This document shows positions 17,365 through 26,961 of a DNA stretch of 64,000 bases, one piece after another; position 1 is the stretch's first letter, and each line of letters starts with the position of its first letter. This stretch comes from JAHRVQ01 sp029941905 (GTDB taxonomy: Bacteria > Pseudomonadota > Gammaproteobacteria > Pseudomonadales > Azotimanducaceae): positions 153,969 through 217,968 of the forward strand of contig JAPYTQ010000004.1 of NCBI GenBank assembly GCA_029941905.1, written 5' to 3'. The notes under the pieces are model-generated. The model did not search any database. It had not been told where the DNA came from and worked only from the letters and a program-made list of their open reading frames with translations. Made by a program: the position numbers and the translations under genes.

Positions 17365-18363
17365 CTAAATACTATAAATCCTTGCAGCAGTCCCATAGAA
17401 CATTGCATCTTTTTCATCGGCAGAAAAGTCAGCAACAATTTTCTTCAGTCCGTTATATAGCACGGGGTAGGAGAGGGAAAATTTATCCACGGGGAAGTTA
17501 CTCTCGAACATGCAGCGTTCGGGTCCAAAGCACTCAATGGTATGCAGATAGTAGTCGCGTTGTGCCGATACGAACTCGTCGGATGTGGGAGGCTGTTCTC
17601 TGGTATGCCAGCCGAATCCATTATCCGGCATTGCCAGGCCGCCAATCTTCGCAACCACATTATCGCACCGGGCGATTTCAGCGATATCAGTTTTCCATTG
17701 CTCGAATATAGCCTCTCGTTGGCTTTCATAAGGACCCACGCCCAGTGGTGTTCCGAAATGATCCAGTATCATCACTGTGTCAGGAGCGGACCTGGCGAGA
17801 GCAACGAAATCCTGATTCTGGTAATGATAGTGCCAGGTATCGAAAGTGTATCCCAGTTTCCCAAGTGTTTTGACACCTGATCTGAATGACTCGTTTTCGT
17901 ACAATCCCTCGGGCGCCTGACCGGCAATTAACAGTGCTTCGGGGTGTTCTGCATGAGCACCGGCGTGACGAATACCACGGAAACGGCCGTTGCCGAGATC
18001 GTTGTGGGCAGCCAGAACATCTTGCAGTCTGTCATCCAGCGTCAGGTCAGCGTGGGCGACGATGGCGGAAATTTCAGAACCTGGTCCCGCAGCGGAAATG
18101 GTTGCGAGGGAATCGACAAATTTGGTCTCACCCAATGGTTTCAGGTGCTCAGGCCCTTCATTCAGATATTCTGCGTGGCATTCCACGAATACTGTTTTTA
18201 GCACATTGTGACCCGAACCCGTGTCTTGCCACAGATCTTCCAGGAGATAACCTGGCCCTCGACCGTGCCAGAGATGGTGATGGGGATCAATTATCCGCTG
18301 TTCCGGGTCAATAATTTCTTCGCGGACAGATTGCAGCCATTCCGGGGTACCTGGGTTTGCCAT
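17365..18363 (-). CDS. Amidohydrolase-2 family metal-dependent hydrolase
   Basis: TIM-barrel hydrolase of 332 residues. The metal-binding HxH is in IDPHHHLWH (His28/His30). RFRGIRHAG near 135, the strand VMILDHFG and the late FESNFPVDK carry the remaining conserved residues of the amidohydrolase-2 (PF04909) family, whose members hydrolyse lactones (2-pyrone-4,6-dicarboxylate, sugar lactones) or decarboxylate aromatic acids. The stop lies immediately next to the TIR remnant, suggesting a recombination junction. Twenty bases upstream is the cupin gene, same strand, so the two probably form an operon. The substrate is unknown. Confidence 0.85.
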   Translation of the reverse strand: MANPGTPEWLQSVREEIIDPEQRIIDPHHHLWHGRGPGYLLEDLWQDTGSGHNVLKTVFVECHAEYLNEGPEHLKPLGETKFVDSLATISAAGPGSEISAIVAHADLTLDDRLQDVLAAHNDLGNGRFRGIRHAGAHAEHPEALLIAGQAPEGLYENESFRSGVKTLGKLGYTFDTWHYHYQNQDFVALARSAPDTVMILDHFGTPLGVGPYESQREAIFEQWKTDIAEIARCDNVVAKIGGLAMPDNGFGWHTREQPPTSDEFVSAQRDYYLHTIECFGPERCMFESNFPVDKFSLSYPVLYNGLKKIVADFSADEKDAMFYGTAARIYSI

Positions 18364-18383
18364 GTTGATTTCTCGTATTACAG

Positions 18384-19031
18384 TTAAGAGAGGTGTCCGG
18401 TTTTAAGGTAGAACACCGTCAGGGTTTTCGATCTGAGTTCTGCCGAAGTTGCCGGGCTTCGAATCCAGGCACCTTCATTGTAATTCTCCCCTGAGCTGAA
18501 AAGAGCGCCTGAGAGCACTAAAATTTCATATCCGGGTTTGGCACAGGAGATCTGGTAGCTGCCATCGGTTTGCAGGCGAACCAGTGTCACCACCTCACTG
18601 CCGAAATGGTGCAGTTGCTGAATTTCTACACCAGGACCAACTTGCACCCAATTATTGTGGCGGGTATCTATGCTGAACTGAGTCTGGTCTTCAGGATCAA
18701 ACTGAAATAGTTTGACGAAAATAATGCAACCCTCGGCACTAAATGGTGTGTGTTGTGTGTTGATTGGGTTGCGCACATAAGTACCCAAAGGATAGTCGCC
18801 ATGTTCGTCCGAAAATATACCTTCCAGAACCAGAAATTCTTCTCCGCCATCGTGATTGTGGGGTGAAAAATAACTGTTGGCCCCATAGCGGACGATAGAA
18901 GTCGCGCGGCCGGTTTCAGCTTCCAATCGGTCGAGCATTTTTCGTTGCACCCCAGCCATGGGAGAGTTGACCCATTCAATTTGGCTGGTGTCCAGGACGA
19001 CCGTCTGCGCAAAGTCTGCATTTATTCTCAT
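18384..19031 (-). CDS. ChrR-like double-cupin protein
   Basis: About 215 residues with two cupin-like halves. The first contains the metal-ligand pattern SPHNHDGGEEFLVLEG (H-x-H with E). The second half has PGYEILVLSGAL in the equivalent place without the histidines, as often seen in anti-sigma factor ChrR C-terminal cupins and related stand-alone cupins. ATG 19031 (MRINADF, a common opening of this family) is favoured over the GTG at 19064. There is no ChrR zinc-binding N-terminal anti-sigma domain, so this is probably an enzyme-like or sensing cupin rather than an anti-sigma factor. It is likely co-transcribed with the amidohydrolase downstream. Confidence 0.75.
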   Translation of the reverse strand: MRINADFAQTVVLDTSQIEWVNSPMAGVQRKMLDRLEAETGRATSIVRYGANSYFSPHNHDGGEEFLVLEGIFSDEHGDYPLGTYVRNPINTQHTPFSAEGCIIFVKLFQFDPEDQTQFSIDTRHNNWVQVGPGVEIQQLHHFGSEVVTLVRLQTDGSYQISCAKPGYEILVLSGALFSSGENYNEGAWIRSPATSAELRSKTLTVFYLKTGHLS

Positions 19032-19102
19032 CGCTTTGTGACTCACGTAAACACGAGTTGGCACACCTGTTAGCTTTTTATCGGGCGCTTGCCAGGGCCC
19101 AG

Positions 19103-20224
19103 CTAGTCGCCACCAAAGCGTAAATTATCAGGTAACTCGAATCGAAACTCAAGACCGGACGCAACGACAGGTGCGCCTTTACTGAGTTGTGGCGAGTAAC
19201 GAAGTGATTCCGCGGTTTTGATGGCGACGGACTCAACGGCACTTGAAGATGACGACTTGATCCTGGTGTTAATCACGAAACCCGTTTTGCTTACATCGAA
19301 CTCAACAATGGCGGTGCCACCCACGCCATCGTTAGCGACACCATCTGAATTACGGACACCTAACAGGGGAGGGTTGAATTGACGGCCTTCGAACAGCCGT
19401 TCAGCCACAGCGTTACCGTTGACACTGGAGGCCATCGCAAAGCCCAGGCAGTGCTCGGTGGCAGCATCACTTTTCTCAAGGGTTTCAAGAACGATGACCA
19501 GCATCTTACGGGTTGCTGCATTCAATTGCCTGCTGATGGCATCTTCTGATGAAAAAGCCTCCAGTGCCTGGGTTAAGGTTTTTCTGGCCTTTCTGTTCTT
19601 CCGGTCTTCGAACTGAATACGTCCCAGGTTCAATCCGGCCATGCCAACCCGCAGGTCATTTAGCCCGACCTGACGAGAATAAAACCGGTGAGAATCCTCC
19701 AGGTAATCTTCTGCCAGATCCGATTCACCGACCTTAAACAGCGCCATACCTGCAGTCCACTGTATCTTGGCGGTGAGGGCGTCTTTTTTGTCCTTACGAG
19801 CAATATCCAGGGCTCTGCTAAAGTACTTGTTGGCTTCTACCGGCATGAGGTAGGCGTTTGATTTCCCCAGTTCCAGCAAGGGGTCAATGAGTTCTGTTGA
19901 CTGATTGCCGTGATTGTTGGATTTTGCCTCAAGACAAAGTGTCAGTTGATCAACTGCTGTTTGATACTGTTTTGACCGCATTAGCTCGCGAGCGTAATTC
20001 AGGCGCAGGTTCGAGACATTTTCCCCATCCTTGTCGAACATCTTTAAACCTTCCTGCAGTGCTGTGTCTGAAGTACGCAGCGCAACTGGCCAGTTCCTCG
20101 CCGTTCTTGCCTCCTGGTATGCCTGGTAAGCCTCTTTGAAAGATTCAGTATCCGCGGTGGTGGGCACAGGGGCCAGCAGAATCGTTAAAACCAAAACCCG
20201 TGTAAAGTGCTGACCCAATCGCAT
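19103..20224 (-). CDS. Secreted TPR protein with TonB-like C-terminal domain
   Basis: A 373-residue protein with a signal peptide (hydrophobic VLVLTILLA, cleavage probably near PTTADT at about 25). The middle (about 30-260) is alpha-helical with tetratricopeptide-like repeats. The last 90 residues have the TonB C-terminal pattern: GVGGTAIVEFDVSKTGFV, then SSAVESVAIKTAESLRYSP. Proteins of this kind lie in the periplasm and may energise or scaffold outer-membrane transport, but there is no TonB membrane anchor or proline-rich spacer, so classic energy transduction is doubtful. GGAGG ten bases upstream of the ATG is a good ribosome site. The upstream region is shared with a divergent alcohol dehydrogenase. 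Confidence 0.75.
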   Translation of the reverse strand: MRLGQHFTRVLVLTILLAPVPTTADTESFKEAYQAYQEARTARNWPVALRTSDTALQEGLKMFDKDGENVSNLRLNYARELMRSKQYQTAVDQLTLCLEAKSNNHGNQSTELIDPLLELGKSNAYLMPVEANKYFSRALDIARKDKKDALTAKIQWTAGMALFKVGESDLAEDYLEDSHRFYSRQVGLNDLRVGMAGLNLGRIQFEDRKNRKARKTLTQALEAFSSEDAISRQLNAATRKMLVIVLETLEKSDAATEHCLGFAMASSVNGNAVAERLFEGRQFNPPLLGVRNSDGVANDGVGGTAIVEFDVSKTGFVINTRIKSSSSSAVESVAIKTAESLRYSPQLSKGAPVVASGLEFRFELPDNLRFGGD

Positions 20225-20358
20225 AGTGTGAACCTCCAGGTGTTGGTTTTGATGATTGCGTGGTTTTATAACATATCTGGACCATACTCGTCATGATTTG
20301 ACACGGGACATGATGTAACATAACCGAACTATCTAGCCATGAGAATGAGTACAATAAA

Positions 20359-21453
20359 ATGCCAACCCCCGCACGTGTTGTAGTACTACCCCAGGAACCA
20401 GGTCCATTGGAAGTTGTCAGTCTGGATTTACCCGATCCGGATCCGTATCAGGTGATAGTAAAGCAGTATGCAAGCGGAGTCTGCCACAGCCAGTTGCATC
20501 AGATGCATAACCCCCGGGTCAGCCCGGTGATCCTTGGGCATGAATCCACAGGGGTTGTCCTCAAGACGGGTAGCGAGGTCAGTCATGTTCAACAGGGCGA
20601 TACCGTGATGGTTACCTGGGTACCCCGGGACGCGGCTAACACGACACGAGCCCCTTTGCCCGTGGCGCTTGATCTTCCCGATGGCTCAGTGGCAAAAGCA
20701 GGTAACGTATTTACCTGGTCTGATACAACCATCGCCGATGAACAATATGTAGTTAAGGTCAATGCGGATATTAACAAAGAGGTAACCGCGATTATTGGCT
20801 GTGCCGTGATGACCGGAGCGGGCGCGGTGGAAAATACCGCGGCAGTAAAAGCGGGTGAAAGTGTTGTCATCTTTGGTGTCGGCGGCGTGGGATTGTCCGC
20901 TGTCGTGGCTGCCAAAGCCGTAGGCGCCAACCCGATTATTGCGGTGGATCTTGATGAGGAGAAACTAAAATTCGCCCGACAGTTTGGTGCCACCCATACC
21001 ATTAATGCGGCAGACGGCAACCCCATCGACAAGATTCGTGAACTGACGACTAATCCTGACAAGCGAAGTTTCAGAGGCTTGCCGATTTCGGGCGCGGACT
21101 ATGCGTTTGATTGCATTGGCCTGAAGCAAACCATGGAACAAATTATTCCAGCAGTAAAAAGTGGTTTCTTTGGAGCGGAGCCCGGAGGCACAGCTGTTCT
21201 GGTGGGCGTGCCGCAAACAACCGTGGAGTTAAATGCCGGTGATATTCTTGTTAACGAAAAGAAATTTATCGGCAGCATCGGCGGTAGCTGCTCCCCGGAC
21301 CGGGACTTCCCCAAATATCTTCAATGGTACGAAAAGGGCATGCTGGATCTTGATTGTATGGTGACAGAACGATTCACCATCGATCAAATTAATGAAGCGA
21401 CCAAAGCGCTGGAAAATGGAGAAATTGCTGGTAGGGCTATTCTCGTATTCTGA
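20359..21453 (+). CDS. Zinc-type alcohol dehydrogenase (MDR superfamily)
   Basis: Medium-chain dehydrogenase/reductase of 364 residues. Catalytic zinc ligands Cys42 (SGVCHSQLH) and His61-Glu62 (LGHESTG) are present, and VIFGVGGVGLSAV is the Rossmann glycine motif with Asp following IIAVDLDEEK, which favours NAD. The four-cysteine structural zinc loop normally found between residues 90 and 115 is absent: that stretch reads WVPRDAANTTRAPLPVALD. Overall layout follows the class III/formaldehyde-dehydrogenase-like branch. A TTGACA hexamer at 20297-20302 could be the -35 box, but the -10 partner is weak. Substrate alcohol unknown. Confidence 0.86.
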   Translation: MPTPARVVVLPQEPGPLEVVSLDLPDPDPYQVIVKQYASGVCHSQLHQMHNPRVSPVILGHESTGVVLKTGSEVSHVQQGDTVMVTWVPRDAANTTRAPLPVALDLPDGSVAKAGNVFTWSDTTIADEQYVVKVNADINKEVTAIIGCAVMTGAGAVENTAAVKAGESVVIFGVGGVGLSAVVAAKAVGANPIIAVDLDEEKLKFARQFGATHTINAADGNPIDKIRELTTNPDKRSFRGLPISGADYAFDCIGLKQTMEQIIPAVKSGFFGAEPGGTAVLVGVPQTTVELNAGDILVNEKKFIGSIGGSCSPDRDFPKYLQWYEKGMLDLDCMVTERFTIDQINEATKALENGEIAGRAILVF

Positions 21454-21480
21454 GCATGACAAATTTAGCCTGAAGGAATA

Positions 21481-22611
21481 CTAGTCTTCGAGGGATGCAC
21501 TTAATCTCTCAGCAGCTTTCAGGTAATCTTCCATGAATTCATAGACAACCGCCTTGCTGGATTGTTTCGAGTTCATCAAACCGACACCCTGACCGACGAA
21601 ATAGGTGGCCAGCTGTTTGGCGCCCTGATGGCCGGTTTCGGCGAGCCTGGTGACTTTTGCCAGGGGTGCTTCACTAACAAGGGATTGAAGGGGCATGGGC
21701 AGTGGTTCCGGTGCCTCTTCAGATTCCCAGGCATCAGTCCATGGAGACCGGAGCTGTCTCGAATACTTTCCTGTTCGTGCTTTGGAACGAACGGTCTGGC
21801 GTGAACTGGCAGCGAGAAATTTCTCCTGAATGATGGGGGAAACCTCCGCTTCTGTCACTGTCAGCCACATAGAACCTGTCCACACACCCGCGGCACCCAT
21901 TGCCATACAGGCTGCCATTTGTCGCCCGGTCACAATGCCTCCAGCAGCCAGAACAGGTACGTTGTAGGCTTCAACAGCTTCACAAACCTCAGGCACCAGA
22001 ACCATGGTTGACACTTCACCACAGTGGCCACCGGCTTCGGTGCCAGCAACAACCAGCACATCAACCCCGGCTTCCACCTGTTTTACGGCGTGCTCCTTCG
22101 CGCCTACCAGAGCCGCGACAACGACATCGTTCAGCTTCCCCATATCCAGCATATAACGCGGTGGTACGCCCAGGGCGTTTGCGATCAGCTTGATGGGATG
22201 GGAGAAGGCGACATCTATGATATTTGCTGCCCTGCTTTCCGTTAGAAATCCGCCACCGGCGCGCATTTCCTTTGGATAAACATCGGCGGTATCAATATTG
22301 TGCCGGGCGAGAATACCGGCCGCAAAATTTCGATGCTCATCCCCGACCAACTCCCTGATTTCATCTTCGGTGACGTTGTCATCGGTCACGGCCATGCTTG
22401 TCGGCGCGATAAGATCCACACCGTAGGGTTTGCCGTCGATATGTTCATCAATCCACTTGAGTTCCATTTCCAGGGTCTCGGCATTGTAGCCCGCAGCCCC
22501 CAGAACACCCATGCCACCCGCCTTTGATACCTCGACCACAACATCACGACAGTGCGTAAATGCGACCAGGGGAAATTCAATACCTAACATGTCACAGATT
22601 GGGGATTTCAT
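21481..22611 (-). CDS. Nitronate monooxygenase-family flavoprotein
   Basis: FMN-dependent TIM-barrel enzyme (NMO/2-nitropropane dioxygenase family) of 376 residues. The opening MLGIEFPLV...VSKAGGMGVLGAAG, the central GVDVLVVAGTEAGGHCG and the following PVLAAGGIVTGRQMAACMAMGAAGVWTGSMW are the family's flavin phosphate-binding blocks. Such enzymes oxidise alkyl nitronates such as propionate-3-nitronate; some relatives are enoyl reductase-like, so activity is uncertain. Convergent with the alcohol dehydrogenase, 27 bases between stops. Confidence 0.87.
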   Translation of the reverse strand: MKSPICDMLGIEFPLVAFTHCRDVVVEVSKAGGMGVLGAAGYNAETLEMELKWIDEHIDGKPYGVDLIAPTSMAVTDDNVTEDEIRELVGDEHRNFAAGILARHNIDTADVYPKEMRAGGGFLTESRAANIIDVAFSHPIKLIANALGVPPRYMLDMGKLNDVVVAALVGAKEHAVKQVEAGVDVLVVAGTEAGGHCGEVSTMVLVPEVCEAVEAYNVPVLAAGGIVTGRQMAACMAMGAAGVWTGSMWLTVTEAEVSPIIQEKFLAASSRQTVRSKARTGKYSRQLRSPWTDAWESEEAPEPLPMPLQSLVSEAPLAKVTRLAETGHQGAKQLATYFVGQGVGLMNSKQSSKAVVYEFMEDYLKAAERLSASLED

Positions 22612-22818
22612 TTGCAGTTTACCTTCCGATATCTAGTTTGCCTGCCGGACAACATACACCGTCAGGAGTGACATTGCATACCGGATATTATGAGGTATTA
22701 GGCAGATTTATCGCGTTTTTATGTAACACGCGTCCAATGTGTTCGGAAAGACTCTCTTTGGTTAAAAGTTGGCAGAAAGTTTCGATATGTTGAATCTGAA
22801 GCGAGTCGGTGCCTATGA

Positions 22819-23634
22819 CTAATAAGGCTTATCACCCTTCACCGTAACCCGTGTCCCACTGCGGGTTTCCGGGAAATAATCCCACACTGCCATGTGTTGC
22901 GTGCAGCGGTTGTCCCAGATGGCCATTGAGTTGGCCTGCCATTGAAAGCGGCAGTGGAAGTTAGGATTCTTGACATGGTCAAATAGCATCGCCAGTAAGC
23001 TGTCACTTTCGTTTTTGGTCACCCCTTTTATCTGCCTGGTGAAGCCACTATTGACGTAAAGTGCTTTTTGTCCGGTAACGGGATGGGTGCGAACAACCGG
23101 GTGTTCGGATCTGGGGTTTTCTCTTTGCGGCTGGTGGTCGCCGTAAAACCCTTTATAACTGGCGGAGTGAACTGCTGTCAGCCCGGACAACAGATCCTTA
23201 ACTGGCTCGCTTAACGTGTTATAGGCTGCATACATATTGGCCCAGAGTGTGTCGCCACCCTGTGATGGCGTTCGGTGGATATGAAGAATGCTCGCCATAG
23301 GTGGCTCTGAGTCCGCAGAGACATCGGAATGCCAACCTTCGCCGTTATTGCGAAAGGAATCTTTGTCGGTATGTATTTTCATCAGTGCAGGATTGTCATC
23401 CCGATAGGGCGCTGCCGGATGGATATGCAGTTCACCGAATCGCTGGCCCAGGCGCAATTGTTGTTCATGGGTAATGGATTGGTCTCGAAAGAAAAGCACC
23501 AGGTGGCTCATCCAGGCTGAGTGGAGTTCTGCAAAAGATTCTTCACTGAGCTCGTTGGTCAGGTCAACACCGTGGATAACGGCGCCGATGCCAGGTGTCA
23601 GTGGTTCAACATCAAAGTGTTTGAAATCAGTCAT
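22819..23634 (-). CDS. TauD/TfdA-family Fe(II)/2-oxoglutarate dioxygenase, second copy
   Basis: Second TauD/TfdA enzyme in the window, 271 residues from the ATG at 23634 (an in-frame TTG at 23646 is the alternative). The iron ligands are His102-x-Asp104 (GWHSDVS) and the distal His in DNRCTQHMAVWDY, with Arg in GTRVTVKGD for 2-oxoglutarate. HLVLFFRDQSI matches the conserved N-terminal strand and is very like the paralogue at 12205, but the two differ throughout the mid-region, so they are separate enzymes and not a recent duplication. Divergent from the LLM oxidoreductase at 23791. Confidence 0.9.
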   Translation of the reverse strand: MTDFKHFDVEPLTPGIGAVIHGVDLTNELSEESFAELHSAWMSHLVLFFRDQSITHEQQLRLGQRFGELHIHPAAPYRDDNPALMKIHTDKDSFRNNGEGWHSDVSADSEPPMASILHIHRTPSQGGDTLWANMYAAYNTLSEPVKDLLSGLTAVHSASYKGFYGDHQPQRENPRSEHPVVRTHPVTGQKALYVNSGFTRQIKGVTKNESDSLLAMLFDHVKNPNFHCRFQWQANSMAIWDNRCTQHMAVWDYFPETRSGTRVTVKGDKPY

Positions 23635-23790
23635 TGCGTGGCGCAAGGTTAATGTAGCGTTCCGTTAACCCCGAGTGTACACCTCGTGGGGAGAACGGAA
23701 CAGGGGCGCTGGTCTGGATCTCGAAGAAAGGGTATGTTGGGTCTGGTACTAAAAGGCGCTAGTCTACTCAGGCATACAAGGGGAATTGAA

Positions 23791-24864
23791 ATGGACATTG
23801 GTATTTGTGCGGCATCTCATATTAACGATATTGAGTACATAGTCAGAGCCGAAGAACTAGGTTACAGCCACGCATGGCTCGCCGATAGCCAGATGATCTG
23901 GTCGGACTGTTATGCAACGCTTGCGCTGGTGGCAGACAAGACATCACGCATTAACATTGGAACAGGAGTCGCGATTTCCGGTACCCGGCCATCAGCAGTA
24001 AATGCGTCGGGTATTGCCACGATCAATGCGCTCGCACCGGGTAGAACCTTCTTCGGGGTTGGAGCTGGTAATACCGCCATGCGTATCATGGGATTACCCC
24101 CCCAGCGTATAAGAGAACTGGATCGATACCTGACCGAAATTGCACCCTTGTTACGCGGTCAAGAATCTATGGTGCATTTCTCGGGTGTTGATACGCCAGT
24201 GATTCATGTCATGCCTGATAAGGGATTCGTTAATTTTGATGATGAAATTCCGATGTATGTCTCGGGTTTTGGTCCGCGATCATTGGGGCTGGCAGGTAAA
24301 CACGGTGATGGTGCAGTTATGGCTTTTGCTGCCAGTGGCGGCGCAATGGAATCCATCTGGGCAATGATCGAAAAAGGTGCTGCAGATTCCGGGCGTTCAA
24401 TCGACCGAGGTACCTATTATATGACCGCCCTGACAACGATGGTGGTGTTGGACCCGGGTGAAGCCACTGATTCTGCAAGAGTTAAACATGAGTGTGGTGC
24501 TTTCGCGATGGCGGCAATTCACTATGCTTACGATCAGTACCGAAATTTTGGCCATCAGCCGCCAAATCAGCTGGCCGGGATCTGGGAAGACTACACGAAA
24601 CTTTTGCAAAGCTATCCCCATGACCGCCGACACCAACGCATTCACGCCGGGCATAATTGCTGGGTCTTGCCGGAGGAAGAACAGTTTGTGACGAAGGAAA
24701 CAATTGAAGCCAGTTGTCTGGTAGGCTCGCAAGATGCAATTTTACACCGGTTGAATGAGCTTGAGAATTCGGGTTTGAACCAGGTGATGATCCTGCCGTC
24801 CTTTGATCCGCGTTTTGAGGTGATCGAGCGAGTCGCGAAAGATATTGTCCCCAATATTGGCTGA
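23791..24864 (+). CDS. LLM-class flavin-dependent oxidoreductase
   Basis: Luciferase-like TIM-barrel enzyme of 357 residues. Visible family elements: MDIGICAASHIND first strand, AEELGYSHAWLADSQM, INIGTGVAISGTR, RTFFGVGAGNTAM, the helix QRIRELDRYL and IPMYVSGFGPRSLGLAG. It belongs to the long F420/methylene-H4MPT-reductase-like branch. The start at 23791 is fixed by AGGGG eight bases upstream; the 35-codon extension to 23686 has no ribosome site. The downstream transporter follows after 79 bases and may belong to the same transcription unit. Substrate unknown. Confidence 0.85.
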   Translation: MDIGICAASHINDIEYIVRAEELGYSHAWLADSQMIWSDCYATLALVADKTSRINIGTGVAISGTRPSAVNASGIATINALAPGRTFFGVGAGNTAMRIMGLPPQRIRELDRYLTEIAPLLRGQESMVHFSGVDTPVIHVMPDKGFVNFDDEIPMYVSGFGPRSLGLAGKHGDGAVMAFAASGGAMESIWAMIEKGAADSGRSIDRGTYYMTALTTMVVLDPGEATDSARVKHECGAFAMAAIHYAYDQYRNFGHQPPNQLAGIWEDYTKLLQSYPHDRRHQRIHAGHNCWVLPEEEQFVTKETIEASCLVGSQDAILHRLNELENSGLNQVMILPSFDPRFEVIERVAKDIVPNIG

Positions 24865-24943
24865 GGCGTATGCGAGCCTTAAATAATGTGGCATGGTGTG
24901 TCATGACTCAGGACACTATTGAGTATAAACGCAGGAGCATGAG

Positions 24944-26383
24944 TTGAGTAGTTCAACGGTTTCAATGCCGATCAAACTAGCATTTGGTATTGGCGCCTCG
25001 GGCGAAGCCGCGACCAACTGGATCTTTAACGCGCTCACATTCTTTTTTTACAACCAGGTTCTGGGTTTATCCGGCACCTTAACAGCTGCGGCTGTGACGA
25101 TCGGAATTGCTTCCGATGCAATTACCGATCCACTGATGGGGTCGATATCAGATAGATGGCGCTCTAGAATTGGTCGGCGTCATCCATTTATGTACGCGGC
25201 ACCATTGCCACTGATTGTTACGATTTACTTTATTTTCAATCCTCCAGCGGGTTTCGATGACCTGGAACTCTTCGCGTGGTTCGCACTGTTTACCGTTTTA
25301 ATGCGTATTTGTTCGACCTTGTTTGCCGTACCCCACCTGGCGATGGGTGCAGAGCTCTCGGACGACTACTTTGAGCGATCTAAAATCATGAGTTACAACA
25401 ACGTATTCACTTATGTTGGCGTGATTATCATGCATGTTGTCGTCTGGTTCGTTGTTTTTCCACAGTTTGACAATGGCCGAATGATGCAAACGGCATACAT
25501 GCCGATTGTTATTTTCTGTTCGAGCCTGATACTGGTTTGTATGCTCGGTTCGGCCTATATGACCCGCGGTGAAATTGCCAGAATGAAACAGCCGCCGGAT
25601 GATTTGCCGCCGTTCAGTGTGAAGCAATTGTTCTTCGAAATGTATGCAGCCATTCAGAATGTAAATTACCGATACCTGCTGTTGGGTCTGTTCTTGTTGT
25701 CGGTCACCATTGGTACCCATGAGACGCTGAGCCTGCTCATGTATACCTTTTACTGGGAGTTCTCCGATGAACAGATTGGCTGGCTGATTCTCGGTAACGT
25801 GTTTGGTTATGCCATAGGGTTTGCGACCGCTGCCAGATTGCATCTGCGTATTGAGAAGCGTTGGGCGATTGTCGCCACTGCCGCCAGCTTGAGCATTACT
25901 TGGTCAATGGCGGTCACCTTGCGTTTATTCGATCTGGCACCGGCTAACTCGACCTGGACTCTCGTTGCGTTCGTGATTTTTTTTGGCACCCTGGCTTCAT
26001 TAAGTGGCTCCATACTCAATATCAGTGTGATGTCTGCATTGGCAGATATTGCGGATGAACATGAATTGGCGACGGGCCGAAGGCAGGAAGGGATTTTCTA
26101 CTCGGCGCGAACATTTTTTGCCAAGGCTACAAATGGCATTGGCCATGTCGTTGCCGGTATCGCACTGGATATTATTGAATTTCCACAGGGAGTCCCTGCG
26201 AGTGAGATCCCGGCAGACAAAATTTATGCACTGGGTGTTATCGACGGGCCGTTCGCGATGGTGTGGGGGCTCATCTCTGCAATTCTCTATGCCGGATACA
26301 AAATTGATAAGGCGTCCCACGCCAGAGTCCAGCAGGGGTTGGAATCGCGACGAGAACTAACCAATGGAGTTGGGTCGACTTGA
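24944..26383 (+). CDS. GPH/MFS-family cation symporter
   Basis: Transporter of 479 residues with about twelve hydrophobic segments. The N-terminal FGIGASGEAATNWIFNALTFFFYN and IASDAITDPLMGSISDRWRSRIGRRHPFM match the glycoside-pentoside-hexuronide:cation (MelB-like) branch, where the aspartates in the DAITDP and SDR segments bind cation. The start is the TTG at 24944 with AGGAG six bases upstream; an overlapping ATG there is followed by an immediate stop. Sugars, sulfonated or aromatic glycosides are typical cargo, but a product of the neighbouring oxidoreductase is equally possible. A small secreted protein gene begins 9 bases after its stop. Confidence 0.85.
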   Translation: MSSSTVSMPIKLAFGIGASGEAATNWIFNALTFFFYNQVLGLSGTLTAAAVTIGIASDAITDPLMGSISDRWRSRIGRRHPFMYAAPLPLIVTIYFIFNPPAGFDDLELFAWFALFTVLMRICSTLFAVPHLAMGAELSDDYFERSKIMSYNNVFTYVGVIIMHVVVWFVVFPQFDNGRMMQTAYMPIVIFCSSLILVCMLGSAYMTRGEIARMKQPPDDLPPFSVKQLFFEMYAAIQNVNYRYLLLGLFLLSVTIGTHETLSLLMYTFYWEFSDEQIGWLILGNVFGYAIGFATAARLHLRIEKRWAIVATAASLSITWSMAVTLRLFDLAPANSTWTLVAFVIFFGTLASLSGSILNISVMSALADIADEHELATGRRQEGIFYSARTFFAKATNGIGHVVAGIALDIIEFPQGVPASEIPADKIYALGVIDGPFAMVWGLISAILYAGYKIDKASHARVQQGLESRRELTNGVGST

Positions 26384-26392
26384 GGGGAAATT

Positions 26393-26881
26393 ATGTGTAA
26401 ACAATATCTGGCTTTTCTAACCATCTCGTGCATGCTCCTGACGACCAGCGATGCATTATCAAAGGATAACGATCAGTTTCCTGGTGTCGAATCACTGATG
26501 ACCGCAGAGGAGCGCGAGCAAACAGGTGTTAGTAAACTGACCTCGGGCGAGATCAAAGCGCTGAATGCCTGGCTGGTTAGATACACCGCTGAAGATGCAC
26601 CGGTCCTCACCAAGAATAATGAAGAAGTTAAACAGCAGGTAGTCAAAGCCGCCAACGAGGGGTCAAGGTCTCGTATCAAAGGACATTTTACAGGCTGGAC
26701 AGGGGAGACCAGGTTCTACCTGGAAAATGGGGAAATTTGGAAACAGCGCTATGGTGCAAAATGGAAAATCAGCCTCGAGAATCCTGAAGTGATCATCAAG
26801 AAAGGTTTTATGGGTACCTACACCCTCACCATCGTATCGGAGAACAAAACAACCGGTGTATCCCAGGTTAAGCAACGCTAG
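26393..26881 (+). CDS. Secreted hypothetical protein
   Basis: A 162-residue protein with a signal peptide (YLAFLTISCMLLTTSDALS). The mature part holds two blocks: SKLTSGEIKALNAWLVRYTAED, a helix-turn of the kind seen in small periplasmic proteins with a conserved ALNAWL segment, and IKGHFTGWTGETRFYLENGEIWKQR, a beta-rich end. I have seen similar conserved blocks in uncharacterised gammaproteobacterial exported proteins but cannot name a function. Close behind the transporter gene, so probably co-transcribed. Confidence 0.72.
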   Translation: MCKQYLAFLTISCMLLTTSDALSKDNDQFPGVESLMTAEEREQTGVSKLTSGEIKALNAWLVRYTAEDAPVLTKNNEEVKQQVVKAANEGSRSRIKGHFTGWTGETRFYLENGEIWKQRYGAKWKISLENPEVIIKKGFMGTYTLTIVSENKTTGVSQVKQR

Positions 26882-26961
26882 ACCTCTTACGAAGACATCA
26901 GCTATTACAAAGACACGACCTGTTACAACGGGGCGTATTGAGAAGAGATCAGGAGAACGTA

